A stretch of DNA of 5,944 bases from CAG-791 sp002392385 (GCA_946616295.1 CAMOIU010000086.1:1-5944), one strand, 5' to 3'. Shown: positions 1-5,809, numbered from the stretch's first letter. The notes: a model not told the origin generated them from the sequence alone. A program made the numbers and translations.

Positions 1-175
1 CGGGATTACCTCCGGAACCAGTAAGTTTGTTCCGGCATTCACCCACAACCATGCGCTGCGGCAGCTCCTATGGATGTGGTACTCTGCTGCTTCGCTTCAT
101 AGAACCCTGTCTGAGAACACGGAAAGCTCCGTGCTGCTTCTATCATACCGTAAAAGCGGGGCTGTCAAAAGTGGG
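1..175. other. Intergenic left edge with small inverted repeats, no confident gene
   Basis: I see no convincing gene here. A 7-bp inverted repeat, CCGGAAC at 12-18 and GTTCCGG at 29-35, encloses a 10-nt spacer. On the minus strand an ATG at 50-52 opens a frame that runs off the window edge (it begins MVVGECRNK). An AGGAG lies upstream of it at 65-69, but the 12-nt spacing is long and only 17 codons are visible, so I do not call it a gene. Plus-strand frames here continue into the antisense of the Uma2 gene and look like chance. Confidence 0.4.
118..133 (-). terminator. Possible weak terminator hairpin after the HTH-Uma2 gene
   Basis: CACGGA (118-123) and TCCGTG (128-133) form a perfect 6-bp stem with a 4-nt loop, about 43 nt beyond the stop codon of the minus-strand HTH-Uma2 gene. 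Read on the minus strand it is followed only by a short TTCTC, not a real U-tract. It could be a weak intrinsic terminator, an RNA-stabilising hairpin or chance. Confidence 0.3.
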
Positions 176-1066
176 TTATTGGCCGGCCGCCGCGTGTCTG
201 CGCCTGGTCCTGTCCAGCGCCTTCTGCACCCTGGAGAAATCGATCGTGCAGGCACCGCCCGTGAGATGCACGGGAATCATCGCGTCAAAGCTGTAGCGCT
301 CGGGATATAGATCCTCATTCTGCAGATCATAGACAAGAACGACGGAGTTCTTCGGGTCGACGATCCAGTACTCCTTCACGCCGGCATGCTGGTATTTGTG
401 GAGCTTGAGGAGCATGTCTTTGGCCCGGGTGGAGGGGGAGAGGATCTCCAGGGTCAGGTCGGGCGCTCCTTCGATCCGTTTCCCGTCCAGGTCAAACTCC
501 CCGCAGATCACCAACAGGTCCGGCTGGATCATGGTGTAATCGTCCCGGTCCAGACGGACGTCGCAGGGGGACAGGAATACCTCGCAGTCCCCGCCGTGGG
601 CCTCGGCGCATTCCCGGAAGAGAAGATACAGCTCCCCCAGGATCTTCTGGTGGATGACGGATGGCGCACCCATGTCATAGAAGACGCCGTCGATCAGCTC
701 CACGCGCACTCCGTCGGGAAGCGCGTAGTAGTCCTCTATCGTATGCACGTCCTTCCGGGCGGAAGAGCCGTAAGTCACCGAGGGCTCCCGCACCTCACTG
801 GGGCCGAGGTTCTGGGCGACATATTCAATGTAGGGGATGCTGTCCCGCATGTCCGCCGGCTCCCGCAGGCCGGTCAGCTCCCGCCTGCGCACCTCCTCCG
901 CGGCAAGGGCCAGCTCGATGGCCTCCAGGGTATTCCTGCGCGGCGCAGAGGTGGTGCCGCTGAGGACCTTCTGGATGGTGCTCAGCGGGACGCCGGAGAG
1001 GGCGGCGATCTGTTGGTTGGTGAGTCCGAGTTCCCGTTTTCTGGTGTTCAGTTCCGTGATGTTCAT
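176..1066 (-). CDS. HTH (XRE-type) protein fused to a Uma2-family PD-(D/E)XK nuclease-like domain
   Basis: The 296-residue protein has two parts. Residues 1 to about 60 form a helix-turn-helix of XRE/Cro type, with the recognisable run NQQIAALSGVPLSTIQKVLSG, which suggests sequence-specific DNA binding. Residues about 107-285 match the Uma2 (DUF820) restriction-endonuclease-like fold: VELIDG with E123, QPDLLV with D183, LEILSPST with E207, then a lysine-rich stretch (K221, K224) before GVKEYWIVDP. The acidic and lysine residues expected of a PD-(D/E)XK centre are therefore present. Uma2 proteins are widespread and their biological role is poorly known, so nuclease activity is inferred from the fold. 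The ATG is preceded by GGAGG with a 9-nt gap and by an extended -10 promoter. The gene lies downstream of, and co-oriented with, the ABC-F gene but seems to have its own promoter. The domain call is firm and the function is open. Confidence 0.88.
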   Translation of the reverse strand: MNITELNTRKRELGLTNQQIAALSGVPLSTIQKVLSGTTSAPRRNTLEAIELALAAEEVRRRELTGLREPADMRDSIPYIEYVAQNLGPSEVREPSVTYGSSARKDVHTIEDYYALPDGVRVELIDGVFYDMGAPSVIHQKILGELYLLFRECAEAHGGDCEVFLSPCDVRLDRDDYTMIQPDLLVICGEFDLDGKRIEGAPDLTLEILSPSTRAKDMLLKLHKYQHAGVKEYWIVDPKNSVVLVYDLQNEDLYPERYSFDAMIPVHLTGGACTIDFSRVQKALDRTRRRHAAAGQ

Positions 1067-1100
1067 ATTGCAGGCCCTCCATAAAAGAACTGTTTCCTGT

Positions 1101-1109
1101 AATATACCA
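1101..1109 (-). promoter_or_regulatory. Extended -10 promoter for the HTH-Uma2 gene
   Basis: On the minus strand TGGTATATT fits an extended -10 element (TG-N-TATAAT with one mismatch), placed about 35 nt before the ATG at 1066. The start would give a leader of roughly 28 nt containing the GGAGG site. No good -35 hexamer lies at the right distance, which extended -10 promoters tolerate. Confidence 0.45.
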
Positions 1110-1151
1110 CAAAAATGCCTTTAAGAAAACATGGAATCAATAAAATACCAT

Positions 1152-1168
1152 AAAAACACCGTTTCGGC
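1152..1168 (-). terminator. Possible short intrinsic terminator after the ABC-F gene
   Basis: Read on the minus strand, about 30 nt past the ABC-F stop codon, GCCG-AAA-CGGT makes a very short stem, one pair being G-U. It is closely followed by a five-T run (plus-strand A-run at 1152-1156). The placement and T-run fit an intrinsic terminator, but the stem has only four pairs and may be weak or leaky. Confidence 0.35.
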
Positions 1169-1198
1169 ATTCGTTTACGACTGAACCAAGTCTTAGAA

Positions 1199-2755
1199 TC
1201 AGAACACTTTCGTTGTCCACCTGGTGCAGTCCCATTCCTCGGTCACGATGTCTTCGTAGAAGGCAGGCTCGTGGCAGACCATAAGGATGCTGCCCTTGTA
1301 TTCCCTGAGGGCGCGTTTCAGCTCTTCCTTTGCATCCACGTCCAGGTGGTTGGTGGGCTCGTCGAGGACGAGAAGGTTGGAGGGGCGGCCGATCAGCTTG
1401 CAGAGGCGGACTTTGGCCTGCTCGCCGCCGGAAAGGACACGGACCTTGCTCTCGATATGCTGGGAGGTGAGGCCGCATTTGGCGAGGGCCGAGCGGACTT
1501 CATATTGGGTGAAGCCGGGGAATTCCTTCCAGATCTCTTCGATGCAGGTGGTGTCGGTGTTCTGGTCCATTTCCTGTTCGAAATATCCGATCTCCAGATT
1601 TTCGCCCGTCTCGACCGTGCCCGCCAGGGCGGGGATGAGGCCGAGGAGGCTCTTCAGGAGGGTCGTTTTGCCGATGCCGTTGGAGCCGGTGAGGACGATG
1701 CGGCTGCCGCGTTCCATCGACAGATCGAGGGGGGAGGAGAGCGGTTCGTCGTATCCGATGACCAGCCCCCTGGTAGTGAACAGGAACTTGCCCGGGGCCT
1801 TGGAATACTTGAAGTTGAATTCCGGCTTGGGCTTTTCAACGATCTTATCCAGCCGGTCCATTCTGTCGAGCTTCTTCTGCCTGGACATGGCCATATTTCT
1901 TGTCGCGACGCGGGCCTTATTGCGGGCGACAAAATCTTCAAGCTGGGCGATCTCCTGCTGCTGGCGCTCATAGGCGGCCTGGCGCTGGGCCTGCTGGGCT
2001 TCGAAAACTTCCCTGAAATGATAGTAATCCCCAACGTAGCGGGTCAGCTTTCGGTCATTCATGTGATAGATGATGTTGATGACGCTGTTGAGGAAGGGGA
2101 TATCGTGGGAAATGAGGACAAAAGCGTTCTCGTATTCCTGCAGGTATCGCTGCAGCCAGGCGATGTGCTCCTTGTCCAGGTAGTTGGTGGGCTCGTCGAG
2201 GAGCAGGATCTCGGGCTTCTGCAGGAGGAGCCTGGCGAGGAGCACTTTGGTCCGCTGGCCGCCGGAGAGCTCGGTGACATCCCGGTCCAGGCTGAGTTCC
2301 GAAAGGCCCAGCGCGCGGGCGACTTCTGCGATCCTGGCGTCGATCATGTAGAAATCGTGGGCTGTCAGAAGCTCCTGCAGCGTCCCCGTTTCTTCCATAT
2401 ATGCCATCATTTCGTCTTCCGTGCAGTCTGCCATCAGGGCATACAGCTCGTTGCATCGCTCCTCCATCTGATAGAGGTGGTCGAAGGCGCTGGCCAGGAC
2501 GTTTTCGATCGTCATGCCCGCGGTGAGATGGGCGTGCTGATCCAGATAGCCGGCCGTCACATGCCTGGCCCACTCGATCGTTCCCTCGTCCGGCTGCAAT
2601 CTGCCCGTGACGATGCTCATGAAGGTGGACTTGCCCTCGCCGTTTGCGCCGACCAGGCCGATATGCTCGCCCTTGAGGAGGCGGAAAGACACGTCTTCGA
2701 AGATCGCGCGGTCGCCAAAACCGTGTGTTAAATGCTCTACGTTCAAAATGCTCAT
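1199..2755 (-). CDS. ABC-F family ATPase (ribosome-associated type, duplicated ATP-binding domains)
   Basis: This 518-residue soluble protein has two ABC ATPase domains and no membrane segments, the layout of the ABC-F family. ABC-F proteins act on ribosomes in translation or antibiotic protection rather than in transport. Domain 1 has Walker A GANGEGKST (36-44), Q73, signature LSGGQ (163-167), Walker B LLLDEPTNYLD with catalytic E188, and switch H217. A charged helical linker (about 250-310) corresponds to the P-site tRNA-interacting motif. Domain 2 has Walker A GSNGIGKTT (357-365), Q394, signature LSGGE (441-445), VLDEPTNHLD with E466, and switch H495 in a CHEPAFYED context. There is no C-terminal coiled-coil extension. 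A TTG 29 codons upstream is rejected as start because it coincides with the promoter -35. The chosen ATG follows GGAAAGGA at about 12 nt. I cannot assign it to a housekeeping or a resistance subfamily from sequence alone. Confidence 0.92.
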   Translation of the reverse strand: MSILNVEHLTHGFGDRAIFEDVSFRLLKGEHIGLVGANGEGKSTFMSIVTGRLQPDEGTIEWARHVTAGYLDQHAHLTAGMTIENVLASAFDHLYQMEERCNELYALMADCTEDEMMAYMEETGTLQELLTAHDFYMIDARIAEVARALGLSELSLDRDVTELSGGQRTKVLLARLLLQKPEILLLDEPTNYLDKEHIAWLQRYLQEYENAFVLISHDIPFLNSVINIIYHMNDRKLTRYVGDYYHFREVFEAQQAQRQAAYERQQQEIAQLEDFVARNKARVATRNMAMSRQKKLDRMDRLDKIVEKPKPEFNFKYSKAPGKFLFTTRGLVIGYDEPLSSPLDLSMERGSRIVLTGSNGIGKTTLLKSLLGLIPALAGTVETGENLEIGYFEQEMDQNTDTTCIEEIWKEFPGFTQYEVRSALAKCGLTSQHIESKVRVLSGGEQAKVRLCKLIGRPSNLLVLDEPTNHLDVDAKEELKRALREYKGSILMVCHEPAFYEDIVTEEWDCTRWTTKVF

Positions 2756-2813
2756 GCTGCGGGGGATTCCTTTCCTGAGACAGGGAGACAGGTTCAGTGA
2801 CTCATTGCGCAAT

Positions 2814-2842
2814 ATCTTATCCTGCCGCCTGACGGATGTCAA
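2814..2842 (-). promoter_or_regulatory. Sigma-A-type promoter for the ABC-F gene
   Basis: On the minus strand a perfect -35 TTGACA (plus positions 2837-2842) is separated by exactly 17 nt from a -10-like TAAGAT (2814-2819, four of six consensus bases). Transcription would start near 2807 and give a leader of about 50 nt before the ATG at 2755. The -35 overlaps the TTG that could otherwise be taken as a longer start, which supports the shorter protein. Confidence 0.6.
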
Positions 2843-2855
2843 TGTGAGTCAGGGC

Positions 2856-2895
2856 GGGACAGGTCCGGTTGTAAAGGGACAGGTGGAATTGTAAA
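2856..2895. repeat. Tandem pair of 20-bp direct repeats between divergent promoters
   Basis: Unit 1 (2856-2875) and unit 2 (2876-2895) abut exactly. Both have the form GGGACAGGT, four variable bases, TTGTAAA. They match at 16 of 20 positions, and all four differences fall in the central tetranucleotide (CCGG versus GGAA). The pair lies between the ABC-F -35 (2837-2842) and the metal-operon -35 (2904-2909). A period near two helical turns would suit two regulator sites on one face of the DNA, but the units could also be a fragment of a dispersed repeat. Confidence 0.7.
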
Positions 2896-2903
2896 TTGAC
2901 TGC

Positions 2904-2935
2904 TTGACATCGCGGCGGCAGAGGCATACTATAAT
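2904..2935 (+). promoter_or_regulatory. Promoter of the arsR-hma-ATPase metal operon
   Basis: A perfect -35 TTGACA lies at 2904-2909. Two overlapping -10 candidates follow: TACTAT at 2927-2932, with the standard 17-nt spacer, and a perfect TATAAT at 2930-2935, with a 20-nt spacer. The first has better spacing and the second a better sequence. Either would start transcription at about 2938-2943, next to or inside the operator palindrome. Confidence 0.65.
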
Positions 2936-2943
2936 AACAAACG

Positions 2944-2961
2944 TATGAATAAATGTTCATA
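2944..2961 (+). promoter_or_regulatory. Probable ArsR/SmtB-family operator (inverted repeat)
   Basis: TATGAA (2944-2949) and TTCATA (2956-2961) form a perfect 6-bp inverted repeat around a 6-nt centre, within an AT-rich stretch. ATGAA/TTCAT half-sites of this kind are typical of the imperfect 12-2-12 operators of the SmtB/CadC/CzrA repressors. It sits at the expected transcription start and upstream of the arsR ribosome-binding site, where a bound repressor would block initiation. Autoregulation by the adjacent ArsR protein is inferred from position. Confidence 0.6.
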
Positions 2962-2983
2962 TATTAGTCAGAACGGAGGAGAC

Positions 2984-3343
2984 ATGGCTATACAGGATGT
3001 GGAGCACTGCGAGCTGCATGAAGTGCACGAGGACAAGGTCCGCAGGCTGACGGCGGAGATGCCCGACGAGGACCGGCTGTATGATCTGGCGGAGCTCTTT
3101 AAGGCTTTCGGAGATTCTACGAGGATCCGGATCATGTTCGCGCTTCTGAAGGAGGACATCTGTGTCTGCGATCTGGCGGAGACGCTGGGAATGACGCAGT
3201 CGGCTGTCTCTCATCAGCTGCGGCTTCTCAAGCAGGCCAGGCTGGTGGCCGGACGCAGGGAAGGCAAGCAGATCATTTATTATCTGGCTGACGATCACGT
3301 GCGGACGATCATCGAGATGGGAATGGAACACGTCAACGAATAA
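2984..3343 (+). CDS. ArsR/SmtB-family metal-sensing repressor (CadC/CzrA-like)
   Basis: The 119-residue winged-helix repressor probably switches on the downstream metal-export genes when it binds a metal ion. The start at 2984 follows GGAGGA within a few bases. An in-frame ATG at 2945 is rejected because it lies inside the operator and has no ribosome-binding site. The DNA-recognition helix is in LAETLGMTQSAVSHQLRLL (64-82), followed by a beta-wing with GRREGKQIIYYL. Two sets of known metal ligands are visible. C60 and C62 (CVC) plus C9 and nearby His residues in the N-terminal arm resemble the CadC alpha-3N site for Cd/Pb. D103, H105, H116 and E119 (DxHx10HxxE) match the alpha-5 site used for Zn in SmtB/CzrA. 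It is first gene of the operon, 28 nt before the HMA gene. The exact metal cannot be read from sequence. Confidence 0.93.
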   Translation: MAIQDVEHCELHEVHEDKVRRLTAEMPDEDRLYDLAELFKAFGDSTRIRIMFALLKEDICVCDLAETLGMTQSAVSHQLRLLKQARLVAGRREGKQIIYYLADDHVRTIIEMGMEHVNE

Positions 3344-3371
3344 AACACATGGGCCCGGAAAGGAGACGGCA

Positions 3372-3590
3372 ATGAAGAAGACCTACAAGATCGAAGTGGA
3401 CTGTGCCAACTGCGCGAACAAGATGGAAGTGGCAGCCAAGGGTACGGCGGGTGTGAAGGACGCGACCGTAAACTTCATGACACTGAAGATGAAGGTGGAG
3501 TTCGAGGACAGCGCGGATGTGGACGCAGTCATGCAGGATGTGATCAAAAACTGCAGGATCGTGGAGGATGACTGCCAGATCTTTCTGTAA
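3372..3590 (+). CDS. Free-standing HMA-domain metal-binding protein
   Basis: This 72-residue protein is a single heavy-metal-associated (HMA, ferredoxin-like fold) domain with no signal peptide or membrane segment. The metal loop is DCANC, with D10, C11 and C14. The Asp before CxxC is the feature known from the N-terminal domain of the Zn/Cd/Pb pump ZntA, whereas copper chaperones usually have a GMTCxxC-type loop. Two further cysteines, C61 and C68, lie near the C-terminus. AAGGAG precedes the ATG with about 7 nt. It lies between the ArsR gene and an ATPase that has no HMA domain, so it probably supplies the missing metal-binding domain in trans, either delivering metal to the pump or regulating it. 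The domain is certain and the partnership is inferred. Confidence 0.9.
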   Translation: MKKTYKIEVDCANCANKMEVAAKGTAGVKDATVNFMTLKMKVEFEDSADVDAVMQDVIKNCRIVEDDCQIFL

Positions 3591-3679
3591 ATAGTGAACG
3601 GCTGCCGGCAGGGCAGCGCGGATCCGCGGGGGCTTTCGATCGGTGATCGGGGTTCCCGCATGATATTGAGAGGCAGAAT
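3591..3679 (+). other. GC-rich structured spacer between the HMA and ATPase genes
   Basis: This 89-nt intercistronic stretch contains a 6-bp stem (GCTGCC 3601-3606 with GGCAGC 3612-3617), a perfect 12-bp palindrome CGCGGATCCGCG (3617-3628), a short direct repeat GATCGG (3638-3643 and 3645-3650), and a possible longer-range pair GCGGG (3626-3630) with CCCGC (3655-3659). No U-tract follows, so a full terminator is unlikely. It may stabilise or process the message and set the ratio of HMA protein to ATPase. Confidence 0.45.
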
Positions 3680-5620
3680 ATGTTAGCACAGATGACTCAG
3701 AAACAGAAAAACCTGCTCCTGCGGGTCGTGGCCTCCGCCGTCATGATGGTGGTCCTGGCCCTGCTCCCGCTGAAGGACTACCCCCTGCTGCGGTTCGGGC
3801 TTTTTCTCATACCTTATCTGACGGCCGGGCATGATATCCTCCGCAAGGCCTTCAAGGGCATCATGAACCGCCAGGTCTTCGACGAGAATTTCCTGATGGC
3901 CGTCGCCACCATCGGCGCCATGATCCTGGGAGAGTATACCGAGAGCGTGGCGGTCATGGTCTTCTACCAGGTCGGGGAGCTCTTCCAGAGCTACGCGGTG
4001 GGCAGGAGCCGGCGGAATATCAGCGCCCTCATGGACATCCGTCCCGATTATGCCAATATCGAGGAGGATGGACAGATCCTGCAGGTGGATCCCGACGAGG
4101 TGGAGACGGGCACGGTGATCCTGATCCAGCCCGGGGAGAAGGTGCCCATCGACGCGGTGGTGACAGAAGGCACGTCCACGGTGGACACCGCGGCGCTGAC
4201 CGGCGAGAGCCTGCCGCGGACCGTCCGGGAGGGCGACGAGCTGCTGAGCGGCAGCATCAACGGCGCAGGTCTCCTGAAGGCGCGGACCACCAGAGAATTC
4301 GACGAGTCCACGGCATCGAAGATCCTGGAGCTCGTCGAGAACGCCAGCTCGAGAAAAGCGCGTTCAGAGCAGTTCATCACCAGGTTCGCCCGGGTCTACA
4401 CGCCGGCTGTCTGCGCGGCCGCTCTGGCCCTGGCCCTGCTGGGCCCTCTGGGCACCATGCTCATAGGCGGGCAGCCTTCCACCGCGGCTCTGTGGGGAGA
4501 CTGGATCTACCGGGCCCTGACCTTCCTGGTCATCAGCTGCCCCTGCGCCATCGTGGTCAGCGTGCCGCTTTCCTTCTTCGGCGGACTGGGCGGCGCTTCC
4601 AGCCGCGGCATCCTGATCAAGGGCTCCAACTTCATGGAGACCCTGTCCAGGGTGGATACGGTGGTCCTGGACAAAACAGGCACGATCACAAAGGGTAATT
4701 TCGAGGTGACCGGCATCCATCACAGCCGGATCGGGGAGACGCGGCTCCTGGAGCTGGCCGCGCTGGCGGAGATGCACTCCGGCCATCCCATCGCCGGGAG
4801 TCTCCGGCGGGCCAGGGAGGCGGCCGGCGCCTATGACGCGGATCCTTCCCGGGTCCGCAACGTGAAGGAGATCAGCGGCAAAGGTGTGGTCGCGGAGGTC
4901 CTTGATGCCGCCGGCGGGGCCGATACCTCAGACGCGGCGCCCATCTGGCACACGGTGGCCGTGGGCAACAGCCGGCTGATGGAGGAACTGGGGATAGAAG
5001 CGGTGCCCTGCCACAGCACCGGGACCATCGTGCATGTGGCCGTGGACGGCGCCTATGAAGGGCACATCGTGATCGCCGACGAGATCAAGCCGGGCGTGAA
5101 GGACGCCCTCAGGGACCTGCAGGCGGCGGGCGTGAGCCGGATCGTGATGCTGACCGGTGACCTGCGGCAGACGGCGGAGGCCGTGGCCGCGGAAGTGGGC
5201 ATCCGTGAGCTGCGGGCCGAGCTGCTGCCGGGCGACAAGGTCACGGAAGTGGAGCGCCTCCTCGGCGAACAGAAGAAGGGCAGGACCCTGGCTTTTGTCG
5301 GGGACGGGATCAATGACGCTCCCGTGCTGTCCAGGGCGGATCTGGGCATCGCCATGGGAGCCCTGGGCTCCGACGCCGCGATCGAGGCGGCGGACGTGGT
5401 GCTTATGGACGACGATCCCAGAGGCATCGCCAGGGCGGTGCAGATCGCCAGACGCTGCATCCGCATCGTGTATGAGAACATCGTTTTTGCCATCGGGGTC
5501 AAGCTGGTCTGCCTCCTCCTCGGCGCCCTGGGCATTGCCAATATGTGGCTGGCGATCTTCGCCGACGTAGGCGTCATGGTGCTCTGCGTCCTGAACGCCG
5601 TGCGCACCCTGCGGGCGTGA
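3680..5620 (+). CDS. cadA: P1B-2 heavy-metal (Zn/Cd/Pb) translocating P-type ATPase lacking an N-terminal HMA domain
   Basis: This 646-residue inner-membrane pump should export Zn2+, Cd2+ or Pb2+ from the cytoplasm using ATP. Eight membrane helices fit the hydrophobic pattern: about 12-30, 36-50, 70-85, 88-106, 238-262, 276-303, 598-619 and 621-640. The actuator loop has TGES (174-177). The metal site is CPC at 287-289 followed by S294 and P296 (CPCx4SxP), with K608 in helix 7 and D629 in DVG of helix 8, the P1B-2 signature. E100 in YQVGE matches the release-path glutamate of ZntA. Phosphorylation is at D331 of DKTGT, the nucleotide domain has SGHP (H369), and the hinge is GDGINDAP (541-548). 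Canonical CadA/ZntA pumps carry an N-terminal HMA domain. Here the protein begins directly before helix 1 and the HMA is a separate upstream gene. The ATG follows GAGAGG with about 6 nt. The symbol cadA is a family-level label, and zntA would be equally defensible. Confidence 0.95.
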   Translation: MLAQMTQKQKNLLLRVVASAVMMVVLALLPLKDYPLLRFGLFLIPYLTAGHDILRKAFKGIMNRQVFDENFLMAVATIGAMILGEYTESVAVMVFYQVGELFQSYAVGRSRRNISALMDIRPDYANIEEDGQILQVDPDEVETGTVILIQPGEKVPIDAVVTEGTSTVDTAALTGESLPRTVREGDELLSGSINGAGLLKARTTREFDESTASKILELVENASSRKARSEQFITRFARVYTPAVCAAALALALLGPLGTMLIGGQPSTAALWGDWIYRALTFLVISCPCAIVVSVPLSFFGGLGGASSRGILIKGSNFMETLSRVDTVVLDKTGTITKGNFEVTGIHHSRIGETRLLELAALAEMHSGHPIAGSLRRAREAAGAYDADPSRVRNVKEISGKGVVAEVLDAAGGADTSDAAPIWHTVAVGNSRLMEELGIEAVPCHSTGTIVHVAVDGAYEGHIVIADEIKPGVKDALRDLQAAGVSRIVMLTGDLRQTAEAVAAEVGIRELRAELLPGDKVTEVERLLGEQKKGRTLAFVGDGINDAPVLSRADLGIAMGALGSDAAIEAADVVLMDDDPRGIARAVQIARRCIRIVYENIVFAIGVKLVCLLLGALGIANMWLAIFADVGVMVLCVLNAVRTLRA

Positions 5621-5623
5621 CCG

Positions 5624-5809
5624 TCATTCAGTGCGCCTGCCCAGAACACAGTCCGTCAGGCGGATATACCGGATGGAATCCGGATAGCCCGCCAGCGGCG
5701 CGATCCTGAAGTATGCATCCGGATCCGGACAGATACATCTCTGCAGTTCGACATCGCGAAAGGCGGGGATATCTTCCGGATCCGAACTTTGTACAACGGG
5801 ATCATGTCC
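5624..5809 (-). pseudogene. 3' remnant of an unidentified gene, truncated at a repeat element
   Basis: A minus-strand frame gives 61 residues and a TGA at 5624-5626. It begins GHDPVVQSSDPED, contains YFRIAPLAGYPDSIRYIRL and ends GRRTE. Balanced composition, GC-rich third positions like the neighbouring genes, and an end three bases from the convergent ATPase stop all argue that it was coding. The frame stays open back to 5875 through the adjacent inverted repeat but has no ATG, GTG or TTG anywhere, and it meets a stop at 5876-5878. I read it as the C-terminal end of a gene whose 5' part was replaced or displaced by the repeat element. I do not recognise the family. Two cysteines (in RCICP) and one in TDCVLG are the only notable residues. 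It could also be a chance open frame. Confidence 0.5.

Noticed and set aside
1..52. Minus-strand ATG with an upstream AGGAG opening a frame off the window edge
   Set aside because: Only 17 codons are visible, the spacing to AGGAG is 12 nt, and the residues match nothing I recognise.
386..1084. 232-codon plus-strand frame opposite the HTH-Uma2 gene
   Set aside because: It is entirely antisense to a gene with clear HTH and Uma2 motifs. Its composition is that of a shadow frame.
1271..2731. 486-codon open frame on the plus strand opposite the ABC-F gene
   Set aside because: It is fully antisense to a gene with intact ABC motifs, its protein shows no recognisable motif, and long antisense frames are expected opposite GC-rich coding sequence.
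2794..2805. Three-codon leader frame (Met-Ser-His-stop) before the ABC-F gene, possibly an attenuator
   Set aside because: It would begin almost at the transcript 5' end without a ribosome-binding site, and I see no paired terminator and anti-terminator stems in the short leader, so attenuation is not supported.
2756..2842. Longer N-terminus for the ABC-F protein from a TTG
   Set aside because: The TTG is part of the -35 hexamer TTGACA and the -10 lies downstream of it, so it would not be transcribed. The extension also does not resemble an ABC domain start.
2945..2983. Thirteen extra N-terminal codons for the ArsR protein
   Set aside because: The upstream ATG lies inside the operator palindrome at the transcription start with no ribosome-binding site, whereas the ATG at 2984 directly follows GGAGGA.
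5053..5649. 198-codon minus-strand frame at the end of the ATPase gene
   Set aside because: It is Ser/Arg/Pro-rich and antisense to conserved P-type ATPase motifs such as GDGINDAP. It is in a different frame from the coding-like remnant at 5624-5809.
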